From: Phycisphaerae bacterium
GTDB lineage: Bacteria > Planctomycetota > Phycisphaerae > UBA1845 > Fen-1342
Assembly (NCBI GenBank): GCA_022072445.1
Contig: JAJVHV010000005.1
Coordinates: 236,888 to 300,887, forward strand
Direction: 5' to 3'
DNA: 64,000 nucleotides
Shown: one piece after another, positions 15,488 through 25,003 of the stretch
How positions within the stretch are numbered: the stretch's first letter is position 1
Layout of the letters: each line of letters opens with the position of its first letter
Program-made: the position numbers and the translations under genes
Notes under the pieces: model-generated
The model's input: only the letters and a program-made list of their open reading frames with translations
The model's database searches: none
Told to the model about the DNA's origin: nothing

Positions 15488-18400
15488 ATGTTTCACCACA
15501 CGCACCTGAAAACCGTGCTGACCGCCGTAGCCCTGCTCGCACTCGCGTTCACCGCCGCACGCGACGACGAGCGCACGTCCGCGTTGCAGCCGGACGCGTT
15601 CGACGACTCCGTGCCGGATGGCCTGGAGCTGACGCTCCTGCCCGACGAGTGGCTCGACGCCGGCGCGCGCAGCGTTCTGCTCGGACATCGCGCCGAGGCT
15701 GCCGACTCGCAGACGTCACGGATCGGCGTCTGCCGGGGCTTGGATGTGATGCTGGCAGCGGAGGAGTGGTACGACGTGCCGGGCGGCAGGATCGCACCGC
15801 TGGCGGCACCGATTTCACAGCAACTCCTCGCAACCGAGCCGTTCAACGAGCTGCTGCTTCTCGATGACGCGCAGCTCGTCCTGTTCGTGCCCGCACCGGA
15901 CATTGAGCAGCCCGAAGCGGCTTCGGACGGGCGCGTGGACGAGCTTGCCCCACCGTCGGAGTCGCTTCCGGATGTGACCGTCGAGACTCCCGATGTCAGC
16001 GGCCAGGAGTTGACGTTCCTGCCGGCCGCAGCGCTCCAGCCGGGCGATCTCGCCTTCCTGCTCGACGAGCAGCTCGCGCCCGACGCGGAAGCTGCGGCCC
16101 AACTGGCAGTTTTCAGCGGCGAGACACTTCAGGCCGGCCGCTGGTACGACGCGCCGGGCGGCGTCCTGCGGCTGGTTGAACCGGGTGTGGCGGAGTGGTT
16201 TGCTCTGGCCCGTGGATTCGCCGAGTCAGTGCCCGGCAATGCGCAGTTCGCCATCTACCTACCCGTTTCCGACGTCTCCGCCGTTGTGCAGTCCGCGACG
16301 ACTGCCGGCGACGAGCCGCCCGCCGCACCGGCCGCGCCGGCCGAACCCGCCGAGGCGCCCACCCGCCCCGAGCTGACGCTCCTTCCGGCCGAGCTCTCGT
16401 CGCTCGCGCAGCTTCCGCCGCACGAACGATTCGGGTTCATTCGCGGCGTCGGCGACCTGACGCTGCAAGCGTCGATGGCCGTGCCCGGCGGCAGCATTCG
16501 CGCGCTGGATGACGCCAGCGCCGCGAATCTCCTCGCGTTTCTTGGCGACGACGTGACGCTGCCGGCGGACGGCACGCTCGTCACGTTCACTCCGGCTGAA
16601 TTTGGACAGCCAGCCGACCCGGCCGATGAGGCGGCGGCCGACCCGGCCGACCTCTCGCCGCCGGAACCGACGGACGAACCGCAGCAGGCGGACGATGGCG
16701 AGATTTCCGGGACCGAGCTCACCTTCCTGGGCGCAGACCTGCTCACGCCGGCAGATCGCATGGCGCTGATTGATTGCGTCGCGGATCTCGGCGACGAGCT
16801 CCGGAACGCCCAGCTCGCGGTCGCGCGGTCTTCCGAGCCGCTGCCCATGGGCCAATGGCACGAAATCCCGGGCGGACGCGTCATGCGGTTGATCCCCGAA
16901 GCAGCCGACGTGCTGGCCACGCTGATCGATCCGGCGGCGTTCGAAATCCCCGAGTTCGCCACGCTCGTGATCTACGTGCCCGCGGAAATCGAATCGAACC
17001 CCGCGAACGAGCCAGCGCGCGAGCTTGACGAACCATTCTCACCGCCCGGCGAAGATTCGAAGACGGATCCAGAGCTGTTGACGATTTCGCCCGATGCACA
17101 GGCGGCGTTCGAGCGGCTGCAGCACGCATATCCGGACGTCGCCGCCTTCGTGTGGGGCGCGCGGGTTTCGCGCGTCTACGGCGCGCACTTCGGATCGGGC
17201 CCGACGCCGGAGCAGGCGGCCGAGCAGTTCGTGCTGAATTACGCTGACGCGTTCGGCGCCGACCCGGTGGATCTCGCGCCCGGGAATCACTTCAACGACC
17301 AGCGCACCCAGCCGGTCATGTACGATCCGGCGACCGAGACGTACCGCTTCACGCTCGTCTACTTCGCGCAGCAGCACCTGGGAATCCCGGTCTACAAAGC
17401 CGAGCTGCGCGTGCTCGTGCTGAATGAGGCCGACTACCCGGTGGTCTGGGCCGGCTCGACCTTGCGCGACCTGAGCGGTCTTCAGGTTCCGACCGGGCTG
17501 CCGGGTGTGGATCCGGCCGACACCGGCCATGCGGCGGCGCTGGCGCGCGTCCCGGGTCTCGTGCGTTACAGCCCGTCAAGCTACGTGATCTGGGCCGGCA
17601 CGGAGGACCAGTCCGTCGCGCCGCGGCTGGCCGTGGTGTTTGACGCCGCCAACGCGCTGGACATCGACTACGCCGATCAGCTCTGGCGTTTCGTCGCCGA
17701 CGCTCGTACGGGCGAGATTCTGCATTCGGAGGAGCGCATCCGCCGCGATGTGACCGGGAACGTCAAGTGCAAGCGCACCGAGGGGTTTCGGCCCGACGCC
17801 TGCGCGGCGGAGTCCTCCGTCAACATGCCCTACGCCCGCATTTTCATTTTTCCGCAGACCGCATTCGCCAACAAAGGCGGTGATTACAAGATCTGGGCGG
17901 TCGGTCCGTGGAACGTGACGGTCGAATCCAACGTCGCCGGCCGCTACTTCTATGTGACGGATCATCAGGGGGATAACGAAAACCTGACCAAGTCCGTCCC
18001 GACCGATGGAGTCGCGGACTTCGTTCACAACGCCGACAACGACAGTGCGCGAATCCGGGCACAGGTCAATGGGTACTATCACGCCCACCAGGCGCGCCAG
18101 TTTGTGCTGGCCCACAATCCGAACTATCCCACCATCAAGTCCCAGCAGGACTTCCCGGTACACGTCAACCGCGACGACGAGTACTGTCCGTGCAATGCCT
18201 GGTACAACCCCGGATTTCTGGGCTTGGGGGCTTCCGTCAACTTCTGCCGCAGTGGCGGCGGCTGTTTCAACACGGCATTCGCCGGAATCATCTACCACGA
18301 ATACGGACATCACGTCGTCGCCATGGGTGGCAGCGGGCAGGGCCAATACGGCGAGGGCTTCGGCGACTGCATGGAACTGGTGAACGCCGATGACGCCGGA

Positions 18401-21244
18401 CATGCCTACGGCGATGGGGGCGACTGCAACGTCCCAAACCGTGACGCGGACAACGACATGCAGCATCCTTGCAATGGTGAGATTCATTACTGCGGCCAAC
18501 TGCTCTCCGGCTGCCTGTGGAGCATCCGCAACGAGCTGATCATCACCGAGCCGGCCGACTACCAGGCCATCCTCGCAGACCTGCTGATCAACAGCGTGCT
18601 CCTGCACGACGGCGAGAACATCACGCCCCAGATATGCATCGACTTTCTCACGCTCGACGACACGGACGGCAAACTCTGGAATTGCACGCCGCATCGCGAC
18701 GAAATCGTCGCCGGCTTCAAAGCCCACAACATGGACCGGTCGTGCTCGCCCGATCCGGGCAAGCCGACGAGCGTCGCCGCCACCGACGGCACCTACTGCG
18801 ACAAGATCCGCGTGACCTGGACCGCTGGATCGAACACCACCGGCTATGCCATCTATCGCAGCACCACGAACAACAGCGATACGGCCACTGAAATCGGCAG
18901 CGACACGGCCAGCCCATATGACGACGCCACCGCGACGCCTGGCAGCACGTATTACTACTGGGTCAAAGGCAAGAACTGCTGCGGCCGCAGCGCCTTCAGC
19001 ACATCCAACAGCGGTAACCGCTCGACCCCGCCGGCCGCGCCGACCGGCGTCAGCGCGTCCGATCGCACGTCTTGTACATACGTCCTGGTCTCGTGGAATG
19101 CGGTCTCCGGCGCCACGAGCTACTCCATCTGGCGCAAACCCAGCGGCGGGAGCTTTGCGCAGCTCGGAACCGACACGGCGAGCCCGTACACCGACTCAAC
19201 CGCGACGCCCGGGACGACGTACTACTACGCCGTCAAGGCGGTCAAGTCGTGCGGCAGCAGCGACCTGAGCGCGGCCGACACCGGGGCGCGCGACGCGCCG
19301 CCGGCCAGCGGCGCCGCCAACGTCGGCGCCAGTAAGACGCACTGCGCGTACGTGCGCGTCACGTGGGACGCGGTGGCAAACACAACCAGTTACCTGATCT
19401 TCCGCAACACCAGCACCAGCACCACCGGCGCGACGCAGGTCGGCACCGACACCGCCAGTCCCTTTGACGACACGACCGCCACGCCCGGCACGATCTACTA
19501 CTACTGGGTCAAAGCCAAGAACACGTGCGGCACCAGCGGCTTTGGCGATCGCTCGGGCATGGGCTTCCGCCTCAGCGTGCCGGCCGTGCCCAGCGGCGTG
19601 GCGGCCAGCGACGCGGCCTACTGCGACCGCGTGCGGGTCTCGTGGAGTGCGGCGACGAACGCCACCGGCTATACAGTCTGGCGCAACACCACGACGAGCA
19701 CGAGCAGTGCCGTCCAGATCGGCAGCGACACCGAGAGCCCCTTTGACGATCTGCACGCCAACGCCGGCACCACGTACTACTACTGGGTCAAGGCCACCAA
19801 CGACTGCGGCAGCAGCGGCTTCAGCAATCGCGACAGCGGCACCCGCGCCGCCGGCCCCGCGACGCCGACCGGCGTTGCCGCCACGGACGCAACGCTCTGC
19901 GACAAGGTTCGCGTCACGTGGAGCGCCGCGGCGGGTGCGACCGGCTACACGATCTGGCGGAGCACGACCAACAACAGCGCCAGCGCGACGCAGATCGGAA
20001 GCGTGACGGCCAGTCCATTCGACGACCTGACAGCGACTCCCGGCACGACGTATTACTACTGGGTCAAGTCCACCAATAACTGCGGCAGCAGCGCATTCAG
20101 CACGTCCAACGCCGGCAGTCGGTCGCAGCCGCCTGCCGCGCCGACGGGCGTCGCGGCCTCCGACGGCGCCTATTGCTCATACGTCCGCGTGAGCTGGAAC
20201 GCGGTTTCCGGTGCCACCGGTTACACGATCTGGCGAAACACCGTCAACGACGTTGCGACGGCGACACAAATTGGTACCGACACCGCCAGTCCGTATGACA
20301 ACACGACGGCCGTCGTCGGTACAGCCTACTTCTACTGGGTCAAGGCGACCAAGAGCTGCGGCAGCAGCGGCTTCAGCAGCTCGGACAGTGGCTACCGCGC
20401 GACAGTGCCTTCGGCTCCCACCGCCGTGAGCGCGTCAGACGGCACCGACTGCACGGCGGTCGTGGTGTCCTGGGGGGCCGCGTCGGGCGCGACGAGCTAC
20501 ACCATTTATCGCAACACAGTCAACAACAGCGCCGGCGCCACCAAGGTCGGAACCAGCCCGGCCAGTCCCTTCTACAACACGACCGCGACTGCCGGCACCA
20601 CGTACTACTTCTGGGTCAAGGCGACCAACGCCTGCGGCAGCAGCGGATTCAGCAATGGCGACAGCGGCTTCCGTGCCGCGATGCCGGCGGTACCGGGCGG
20701 CGTCGCCGCTTCGGATGGCACCTACTGCGGCTTCGTCCGCGTAACCTGGAACGCCGCGGCGAACGCCACCGGTTACACGATCTGGCGGAACACGTCGAGC
20801 ACGCCCACTGGAAAGACTTTCATCCAGGTTGGGTCCGATCCTGCCAGTCCGTTCGACGATCTGTCAGCCGACCCGGGCACGACCTACTACTACTGGGTTC
20901 GTGCGACCAACGGCTGTGGCAGCAGCGCCCTGAGTACAGCGAACAGCGGCTACCGTGCGAAGCTGCCCGCGCCGCCGACGAATGTGAAGGCTTCGGATGG
21001 TCTGTACTACAAGATTCGGGTGACCTGGAACGCGTCAGCCGGCGCGACCGGCTACAGCATCTGGCGCAGCATGGTCAATAACCCCGCCACCGCGACGCAG
21101 ATCGGAACCGACACGGCCAGTCCCTACGACGATACGACGATGTTGCCTTTTGTGACCTATTACTACTGGGTTAAGGCCACCAACGCCTGCGGGGCCAGTG
21201 ACTTCAGCAACGGCGACAGCGGCATCTCGTTGAGCGAGGGTTGA
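15488..21244 (+). CDS. Giant secreted metalloprotease with nine Fn3-like repeats
   Basis: A 1918-residue exported protein with signal peptide VLTAVALLALAFTAA. Residues about 48-490 hold four copies of an unrecognised module of about 80 residues (ELTxLP ... WYDxPGG ... xFxP), joined by Pro/Ala/Glu linkers. Next comes a propeptide-like FTP region (PTPEQAAEQFVLNYADAFGA). A zinc-metalloprotease domain follows with HEYGHH at 937-942 and GEGFGDCMEL downstream, which may give the third ligand. From about 1088 there are nine fibronectin-III-like repeats of about 90 residues, each with a Cys in the first strand region and most with a CGSS motif near the end. No C-terminal anchor is seen, so release is likely. 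The substrate is unknown. Confidence 0.85.
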   Translation: MFHHTHLKTVLTAVALLALAFTAARDDERTSALQPDAFDDSVPDGLELTLLPDEWLDAGARSVLLGHRAEAADSQTSRIGVCRGLDVMLAAEEWYDVPGGRIAPLAAPISQQLLATEPFNELLLLDDAQLVLFVPAPDIEQPEAASDGRVDELAPPSESLPDVTVETPDVSGQELTFLPAAALQPGDLAFLLDEQLAPDAEAAAQLAVFSGETLQAGRWYDAPGGVLRLVEPGVAEWFALARGFAESVPGNAQFAIYLPVSDVSAVVQSATTAGDEPPAAPAAPAEPAEAPTRPELTLLPAELSSLAQLPPHERFGFIRGVGDLTLQASMAVPGGSIRALDDASAANLLAFLGDDVTLPADGTLVTFTPAEFGQPADPADEAAADPADLSPPEPTDEPQQADDGEISGTELTFLGADLLTPADRMALIDCVADLGDELRNAQLAVARSSEPLPMGQWHEIPGGRVMRLIPEAADVLATLIDPAAFEIPEFATLVIYVPAEIESNPANEPARELDEPFSPPGEDSKTDPELLTISPDAQAAFERLQHAYPDVAAFVWGARVSRVYGAHFGSGPTPEQAAEQFVLNYADAFGADPVDLAPGNHFNDQRTQPVMYDPATETYRFTLVYFAQQHLGIPVYKAELRVLVLNEADYPVVWAGSTLRDLSGLQVPTGLPGVDPADTGHAAALARVPGLVRYSPSSYVIWAGTEDQSVAPRLAVVFDAANALDIDYADQLWRFVADARTGEILHSEERIRRDVTGNVKCKRTEGFRPDACAAESSVNMPYARIFIFPQTAFANKGGDYKIWAVGPWNVTVESNVAGRYFYVTDHQGDNENLTKSVPTDGVADFVHNADNDSARIRAQVNGYYHAHQARQFVLAHNPNYPTIKSQQDFPVHVNRDDEYCPCNAWYNPGFLGLGASVNFCRSGGGCFNTAFAGIIYHEYGHHVVAMGGSGQGQYGEGFGDCMELVNADDAGHAYGDGGDCNVPNRDADNDMQHPCNGEIHYCGQLLSGCLWSIRNELIITEPADYQAILADLLINSVLLHDGENITPQICIDFLTLDDTDGKLWNCTPHRDEIVAGFKAHNMDRSCSPDPGKPTSVAATDGTYCDKIRVTWTAGSNTTGYAIYRSTTNNSDTATEIGSDTASPYDDATATPGSTYYYWVKGKNCCGRSAFSTSNSGNRSTPPAAPTGVSASDRTSCTYVLVSWNAVSGATSYSIWRKPSGGSFAQLGTDTASPYTDSTATPGTTYYYAVKAVKSCGSSDLSAADTGARDAPPASGAANVGASKTHCAYVRVTWDAVANTTSYLIFRNTSTSTTGATQVGTDTASPFDDTTATPGTIYYYWVKAKNTCGTSGFGDRSGMGFRLSVPAVPSGVAASDAAYCDRVRVSWSAATNATGYTVWRNTTTSTSSAVQIGSDTESPFDDLHANAGTTYYYWVKATNDCGSSGFSNRDSGTRAAGPATPTGVAATDATLCDKVRVTWSAAAGATGYTIWRSTTNNSASATQIGSVTASPFDDLTATPGTTYYYWVKSTNNCGSSAFSTSNAGSRSQPPAAPTGVAASDGAYCSYVRVSWNAVSGATGYTIWRNTVNDVATATQIGTDTASPYDNTTAVVGTAYFYWVKATKSCGSSGFSSSDSGYRATVPSAPTAVSASDGTDCTAVVVSWGAASGATSYTIYRNTVNNSAGATKVGTSPASPFYNTTATAGTTYYFWVKATNACGSSGFSNGDSGFRAAMPAVPGGVAASDGTYCGFVRVTWNAAANATGYTIWRNTSSTPTGKTFIQVGSDPASPFDDLSADPGTTYYYWVRATNGCGSSALSTANSGYRAKLPAPPTNVKASDGLYYKIRVTWNASAGATGYSIWRSMVNNPATATQIGTDTASPYDDTTMLPFVTYYYWVKATNACGASDFSNGDSGISLSEG

Positions 21245-21310
21245 TGGCGCTGAGCAAGGGTTGATCGCGCGGATGGCGAGCTTCGTTCAGGCTGTGCGCC
21301 AGACGAACCT

Positions 21311-21347
21311 GATCATGACGGCCCGCCTTTGGCTTGCCGTCATGGTC
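21311..21347. terminator. Hairpin between convergent genes
   Basis: GATCATGACGGC at 21311-21322 pairs with GCCGTCATGGTC at 21336-21347, giving 12 bp with one G-U pair and a 13-nt loop. It lies between the ends of the metalloprotease gene and the prepilin-type gene and could serve both strands. There is no strong U tract. Confidence 0.5.
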
Positions 21348-21382
21348 GGGGCGCGGTTAACTGCATCCTCGCGCGGGGGCGG

Positions 21383-22327
21383 CTAGCGCTGGCCGTCTTC
21401 GCCCCACTTCTGCCAGTAGCGCGAGCCGGTCTTCCAGCCGGTGCCCCAGGTCTGACGCGTATCCATGAACAGATTGTCGGCGTGGCCGTCCCAGAAGAGC
21501 ACGCTGTGCGTCGAGAAGCGCTTGTGATAGCCGCGCGTCTGCACCGCGCTCCAGATCGCCACGTCGGCCCGGTCTTCCCACAGCGTGATGAAGCGGCCGG
21601 AGTCCTTGGTCAGCTTCAGCTTCCAGTAGCCGTTCGTCGAGAGCGTCTTCAGCTCAGGATTCGGGTTGCTGCTGTTCCACTGAGTGGGCGACAGATTCCA
21701 GAAATTGAATTTGTCGGTCTCGGGGTTTGGATCGTGCTTGTTCTGGAACTCGAGCTTCCACGCCAGGCAGGCGTGATAATTCTGGTCGTAGCTGCTGCCC
21801 GCGGCGTCGTACAGCGGCTTGAAATCCGGCTCGCCGCTGGCGTCGCTCATGATCTGTCCGCCGTAGTCCGACGGGCAGCGATAAATGAACATCTCCTGCG
21901 TGGCGAGTTCGGTCTTCGTCATGTCGCCGGGTTCGAGCTTGCCGCTGATTTCGGTGAACATGTAGCGGTTGAAGGGCTTGCGGTGCGGACCCGGCGCCGA
22001 CCAGAAGAAGCTGTTGCCGCGGGCCGCGTCAAACGCCCACTTGCCGCCGTAGAAAAAGCCGTTCGACCCGCTCGGCCAGGGCGGGATGACTTCGCCGTCG
22101 TCGCGCCCATAGTGGTGTGGGAACGTGTCGCGGTAGTCGTTCTGATACATGGCCTGGACGTTGCCGAGCTGCCGCAGGTTGGAAATGCAAACGGCCCGCT
22201 TGCCTTGCTCGCGCGCGTTCTGAAGCGACGGCAGCAGGATGCTGATCAGCAGTGCGATGATCGCGACGACGACCAGCAGCTCGATCAGCGTGAAGGCGGC
22301 GTTCCGGTTACGGCGTGAGGTGTTCAT
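21383..22327 (-). CDS. Prepilin-type N-terminal domain protein (type II secretion pseudopilin-like)
   Basis: A 314-residue protein with a classic type IV prepilin start: [20 protein letters not shown], cut before the Phe with Glu at +5. The large C-terminal domain is soluble and exported. It ends with [16 protein letters not shown], the kind of DGH motif seen in the expanded planctomycete pseudopilin families. These families are numerous in planctomycetes, and individual roles are mostly unknown. They may form short fibres or act in secretion or surface attachment. A purine-rich AGGGAG lies just upstream of the ATG at 22327. Confidence 0.88.
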   Translation of the reverse strand: MNTSRRNRNAAFTLIELLVVVAIIALLISILLPSLQNAREQGKRAVCISNLRQLGNVQAMYQNDYRDTFPHHYGRDDGEVIPPWPSGSNGFFYGGKWAFDAARGNSFFWSAPGPHRKPFNRYMFTEISGKLEPGDMTKTELATQEMFIYRCPSDYGGQIMSDASGEPDFKPLYDAAGSSYDQNYHACLAWKLEFQNKHDPNPETDKFNFWNLSPTQWNSSNPNPELKTLSTNGYWKLKLTKDSGRFITLWEDRADVAIWSAVQTRGYHKRFSTHSVLFWDGHADNLFMDTRQTWGTGWKTGSRYWQKWGEDGQR

Positions 22328-22690
22328 CGGCTCCCTTTCAGTGCGACGCCACGAACGGCTGCGGCGCGAGACGTGCTGTCACCACATATCGTGTAGGATA
22401 GCAATCGCAAGCGCCGGAGAAAAGGACCTTGGGGCGAGGGGGCGTGTCGAGGCCCTGCCGACGCGGAGGGGCGTCGGCGGACGCCCTGGCAGGCGGGGAC
22501 GCCGGCCTCTCTTCTGGAATCTGAACCGCTAACGCGGACCTCATCGGCTAACTAAGCACTCTGCCTATCCGTCGGTGTCCAGCCCGCCGCCGTGGCCGCT
22601 ATTGGCCGCACGGCCCGCGAATTGCGTCGCGATCCACCGAATCATCGCCACAAACTTCCGAATAGCGATGATCGACTGGGAGCGATCGCA
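22328..22690. other. Intergenic region with a hairpin
   Basis: About 360 bases between divergent genes, which must hold the promoters of both. The one clear structure is GCCGACGC-ggaggg-GCGTCGGC at 22457-22478, an 8-bp perfect hairpin. I could not pick out convincing -35/-10 pairs. Confidence 0.6.
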
Positions 22691-23422
22691 ATGTCACGCA
22701 CAGTTGTTTGGGACCTGCCGACTCGGATCTTTCACTGGGCGCTGGCCGCGTGCTTTCTGGCGGCGTTCGCCATCGCGAACTTCACGGACGACGAGAGCCC
22801 GTGGTTTCCGCTGCACATGCTGCTCGGGCTCACGGTTGGCCTGATGGTGGTGCTTCGGGTGGTCTGGGGCTTCATCGGCTCGCGCCACGCATTGTTCCGG
22901 TCATTCGTCTTCGGACCGGCCGCCGTGGCGGGCGACCTGCGCGACTCGCTGGCCGGCTCGCCACGTCGATTCGCCGGCCACCGCCCGGGATCGAGCTACG
23001 CCATCTTCGCGCTCCTCGTACTGGCGCTGGGGCTGGTCGTTACCGGCCTTCTCACGCGGGGTGGCGAGGGCCTGGTCGGAGCGATTCACGAGGTATTCGC
23101 GTGGTGCATGATCGCCCTTGTGGCCGTTCACGTTGCCGGCGTGGTCGTCCACTCGGTGCGGACGGGCGAGAATGTCACGCTGGCCATGATCAACGGCCGC
23201 AAGGACGCAGCACCCCACGAGGCGATCCGCTCGACGCACCCGCTCGCCGCGGTGGTGTTCGTCGCGCTCACCGCGCTGTGGGCCGGGGGGCTGGTGTGGA
23301 ACTATGACCCTGCCGCGCGGCGCACGGCGGTGCCGCTGCTGGGCACCCCCATCAACCTGGGCGAAGCCGGCGAGCATTCTGAGCGCGCCGACGGCGGGCC
23401 GGAGGACGATGACGATGACTGA
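22691..23422 (+). CDS. Cytochrome b561-type membrane protein
   Basis: A 243-residue membrane protein of the bacterial cytochrome b561 / Ni-Fe-hydrogenase cytochrome b type. Several hydrophobic segments carry His residues at the usual haem positions: IFHWALAACF, PLHMLLGL, AIHEVFAW and AVHVAGVVVHS. A final segment (AAVVFVALTALWAGGLVW) precedes an acidic tail with a run of Asp. It probably moves electrons between the quinone pool and a soluble or periplasmic haem protein. The start at 22691 gives the normal N-terminus; the frame extends upstream to 22592 without family similarity. It is convergent with a haemoglobin-like lipoprotein gene. Confidence 0.85.
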   Translation: MSRTVVWDLPTRIFHWALAACFLAAFAIANFTDDESPWFPLHMLLGLTVGLMVVLRVVWGFIGSRHALFRSFVFGPAAVAGDLRDSLAGSPRRFAGHRPGSSYAIFALLVLALGLVVTGLLTRGGEGLVGAIHEVFAWCMIALVAVHVAGVVVHSVRTGENVTLAMINGRKDAAPHEAIRSTHPLAAVVFVALTALWAGGLVWNYDPAARRTAVPLLGTPINLGEAGEHSERADGGPEDDDDD

Positions 23423-23476
23423 GGTGTCTGGTCCGCGGCGCCGCTTGAACCGCCGAAAGGACGCCACCCGAGCGCG

Positions 23477-23508
23477 AGCATGCTCACGCCTGTCGGCGAG
23501 CGCATGCC
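23477..23508. repeat. 32-nt dispersed hairpin, copy 2
   Basis: It matches 9350-9381 at 30 of 32 positions. The inner CGCC-tgtc-GGCG stem is intact, and the outer stem has one mismatch relative to copy 1. It lies between the convergent cytochrome b561-like and truncated-haemoglobin genes and may act as a terminator or REP-like element. Confidence 0.85.
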
Positions 23509-23567
23509 ACTCACGCCACCTACGCGGATGAGAGCGCGTCGGCATTCATCCACGGTTGTCCGCGGTT

Positions 23568-24062
23568 TCAGGGTCTTTCGACGATGTCCGGCTTCAGCGA
23601 CGTCAGGATCGCCAGCAGCTCGTCTTTCTCGCGCTTGGGCACCTTGAACTTGTCGAGCGAGGCTACCAGGTGGTGCACCGACGTGCTCCAGTCCTGCTCG
23701 CCGATGCCCAGGCCGGCGTGCGCTTCCTTGGTTGGGCGGCCGGTATAGACGCACGGCCCGCCGGCCGCGGCACAAAGCTGCTCGACGATGTGCTGGCGGA
23801 TGCGCTGCTTGGACTGCGTGCTGTGACCGGTGAAGAACCGGCCCTGCGTCGGGTCCTTGAGCAGGCGGTCGAGAAAGTCGTCGGTGACGGCGGCGATGGC
23901 GTCGTAGCCGCCGAGCCGGGCGTAGAGCGAAGGCTCCGACGAGGCCAGAAGCTGCTCGCCATGGGCGCGACCAGCCGACGGGTGGTGGCCTGCGGCACAG
24001 CCAGCCAGGATGGCGAGCGTCGAGGTGAGGATCAGCAACGGAAGCGCGTGCGAACGGCCCAT
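23568..24062 (-). CDS. Group-1 truncated haemoglobin, putative lipoprotein
   Basis: A 164-residue protein. Residues 1-22 are a lipoprotein signal (LLILTSTLAILAGC). The mature part is a truncated globin: SLYARLGGYDAIAAVTDDFL, then FFTGHSTQSKQRIRQHIVEQL. The predicted proximal His lies in TKEAHAGLGI, and WSTSVHHLVASLDKF follows. Group-1 truncated globins bind O2 or NO and often detoxify NO. A lipid anchor would place this one outside the cytoplasm. AGGGAG about eight bases before the ATG at 24062 supports this start; an ATG at 24098 would add 12 residues. The nearby cytochrome b561 could reduce it, but this is only an inference. Confidence 0.85.
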   Translation of the reverse strand: MGRSHALPLLILTSTLAILAGCAAGHHPSAGRAHGEQLLASSEPSLYARLGGYDAIAAVTDDFLDRLLKDPTQGRFFTGHSTQSKQRIRQHIVEQLCAAAGGPCVYTGRPTKEAHAGLGIGEQDWSTSVHHLVASLDKFKVPKREKDELLAILTSLKPDIVERP

Positions 24063-24342
24063 TTCGGTGTCTCCCTGTTTGAATACGTTTTGGTACATGA
24101 GATATGTACGCGGCGTCGTCAGAATCGGATTTCGGGCATTCGGGCTGTTTGAAACCGCGGCGGACCACGGATGAACGGGGATGCGCGAGTGCCGGGCGGC
24201 AGAACCCACCACGCGCGTGGTGGGTTCCGTTAGCGGTTCTTGGCGCGAAGGGTACCTGGGACGTGGGGAGGGGGGCACTTGCGGCGGGGGGGCGGGCGGC
24301 GTAGCGTCGGGTAGAACGCCGGCGAGATTGGCGGATGCGACC

Positions 24343-24810
24343 ATGACCGACGCCTACAGGCGTGAGACCATCGAGAACTGGGTGAGCGACTTCTGCGCGT
24401 CGGACGCGATCCGCGCGTTTGGCGGCGGCGTGCGCGAGTATGCGCAGGACGTGCTGGTGCAGTTCATGGTTGCGGCGTGCGACTCGCGCGGCGCCGCGCC
24501 GGGCGACATCGACGAGCCCGACGTACGCGCAGCACTGCTGAATCGCGTCGCGAAGCTCGACTTGCCCGCGAGCATCCAGCGCGAGCTGCCGGGGTTGTGC
24601 GGCGAGTTCCTGTCGCAGCTCGAAGACGCGGGCCGGCTGGGCGGCGGACGCGTGCTCGGGGCGTACGCGCGGGCCCTGCGGAGCGGATTCGAGGAAGCGG
24701 CCTCGGGCAAGGCCAAACCGATCGAGCGACCGGGCAGCCGCATCGGCCGCAACGACCCGTGCCCGTGCGGCAGCGGCAAGAAATACAAGAAGTGCTGCAT
24801 GCGCGAGTGA
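24343..24810 (+). CDS. SEC-C zinc-motif protein
   Basis: A 155-residue cytoplasmic protein. It ends in a canonical SEC-C motif ([18 protein letters not shown]), the zinc-binding tail also found at the SecA C-terminus. The N-terminal 125 residues are helical ([20 protein letters not shown] onward) and not recognised. SEC-C tails usually mediate protein or nucleic-acid contacts, so an accessory role is likely but unspecified. The ATG at 24343 starts the conserved part; codons upstream are low-complexity Gly/Arg. Confidence 0.8.
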   Translation: MTDAYRRETIENWVSDFCASDAIRAFGGGVREYAQDVLVQFMVAACDSRGAAPGDIDEPDVRAALLNRVAKLDLPASIQRELPGLCGEFLSQLEDAGRLGGGRVLGAYARALRSGFEEAASGKAKPIERPGSRIGRNDPCPCGSGKKYKKCCMRE

Positions 24811-24816
24811 GCGGGT

Positions 24817-24860
24817 TTGAGGGTTCAGGGTTCGGGGTTCAGGGTTCGGGGTTCGGTATA
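24817..24860. repeat. G-rich direct repeat tract
   Basis: Alternating gggttcagggttc and ggggttc units run directly after the SEC-C stop codon and decay into single ggttc-like motifs up to about 24900. There is no reading frame. The tract may form G-rich secondary structure or be a decayed repeat. Confidence 0.75.
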
Positions 24861-24927
24861 CACGTTTCGGCGTTCAGATTTCACGGTTCGGACAGGCGCG
24901 CCGTTGCACGATCCGGGCTCATGCGAT

Positions 24928-24953
24928 CCGAACCCCGAGCGGGAGCGAGGGGT
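24928..24953. repeat. REP-like palindrome (reverse orientation)
   Basis: Read on the minus strand the core is CCCCTCGC-tccc-GCTCGGGG followed by TTCGG. It is the same architecture as 9518-9544 and close to the hairpins within 1051-1628. Confidence 0.7.
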
Positions 24954-25003
24954 CTTGTCCGCCGGGCGGCGCCCGATCGCGCGCGGACCGCGCGCAAGAA
25001 TGG

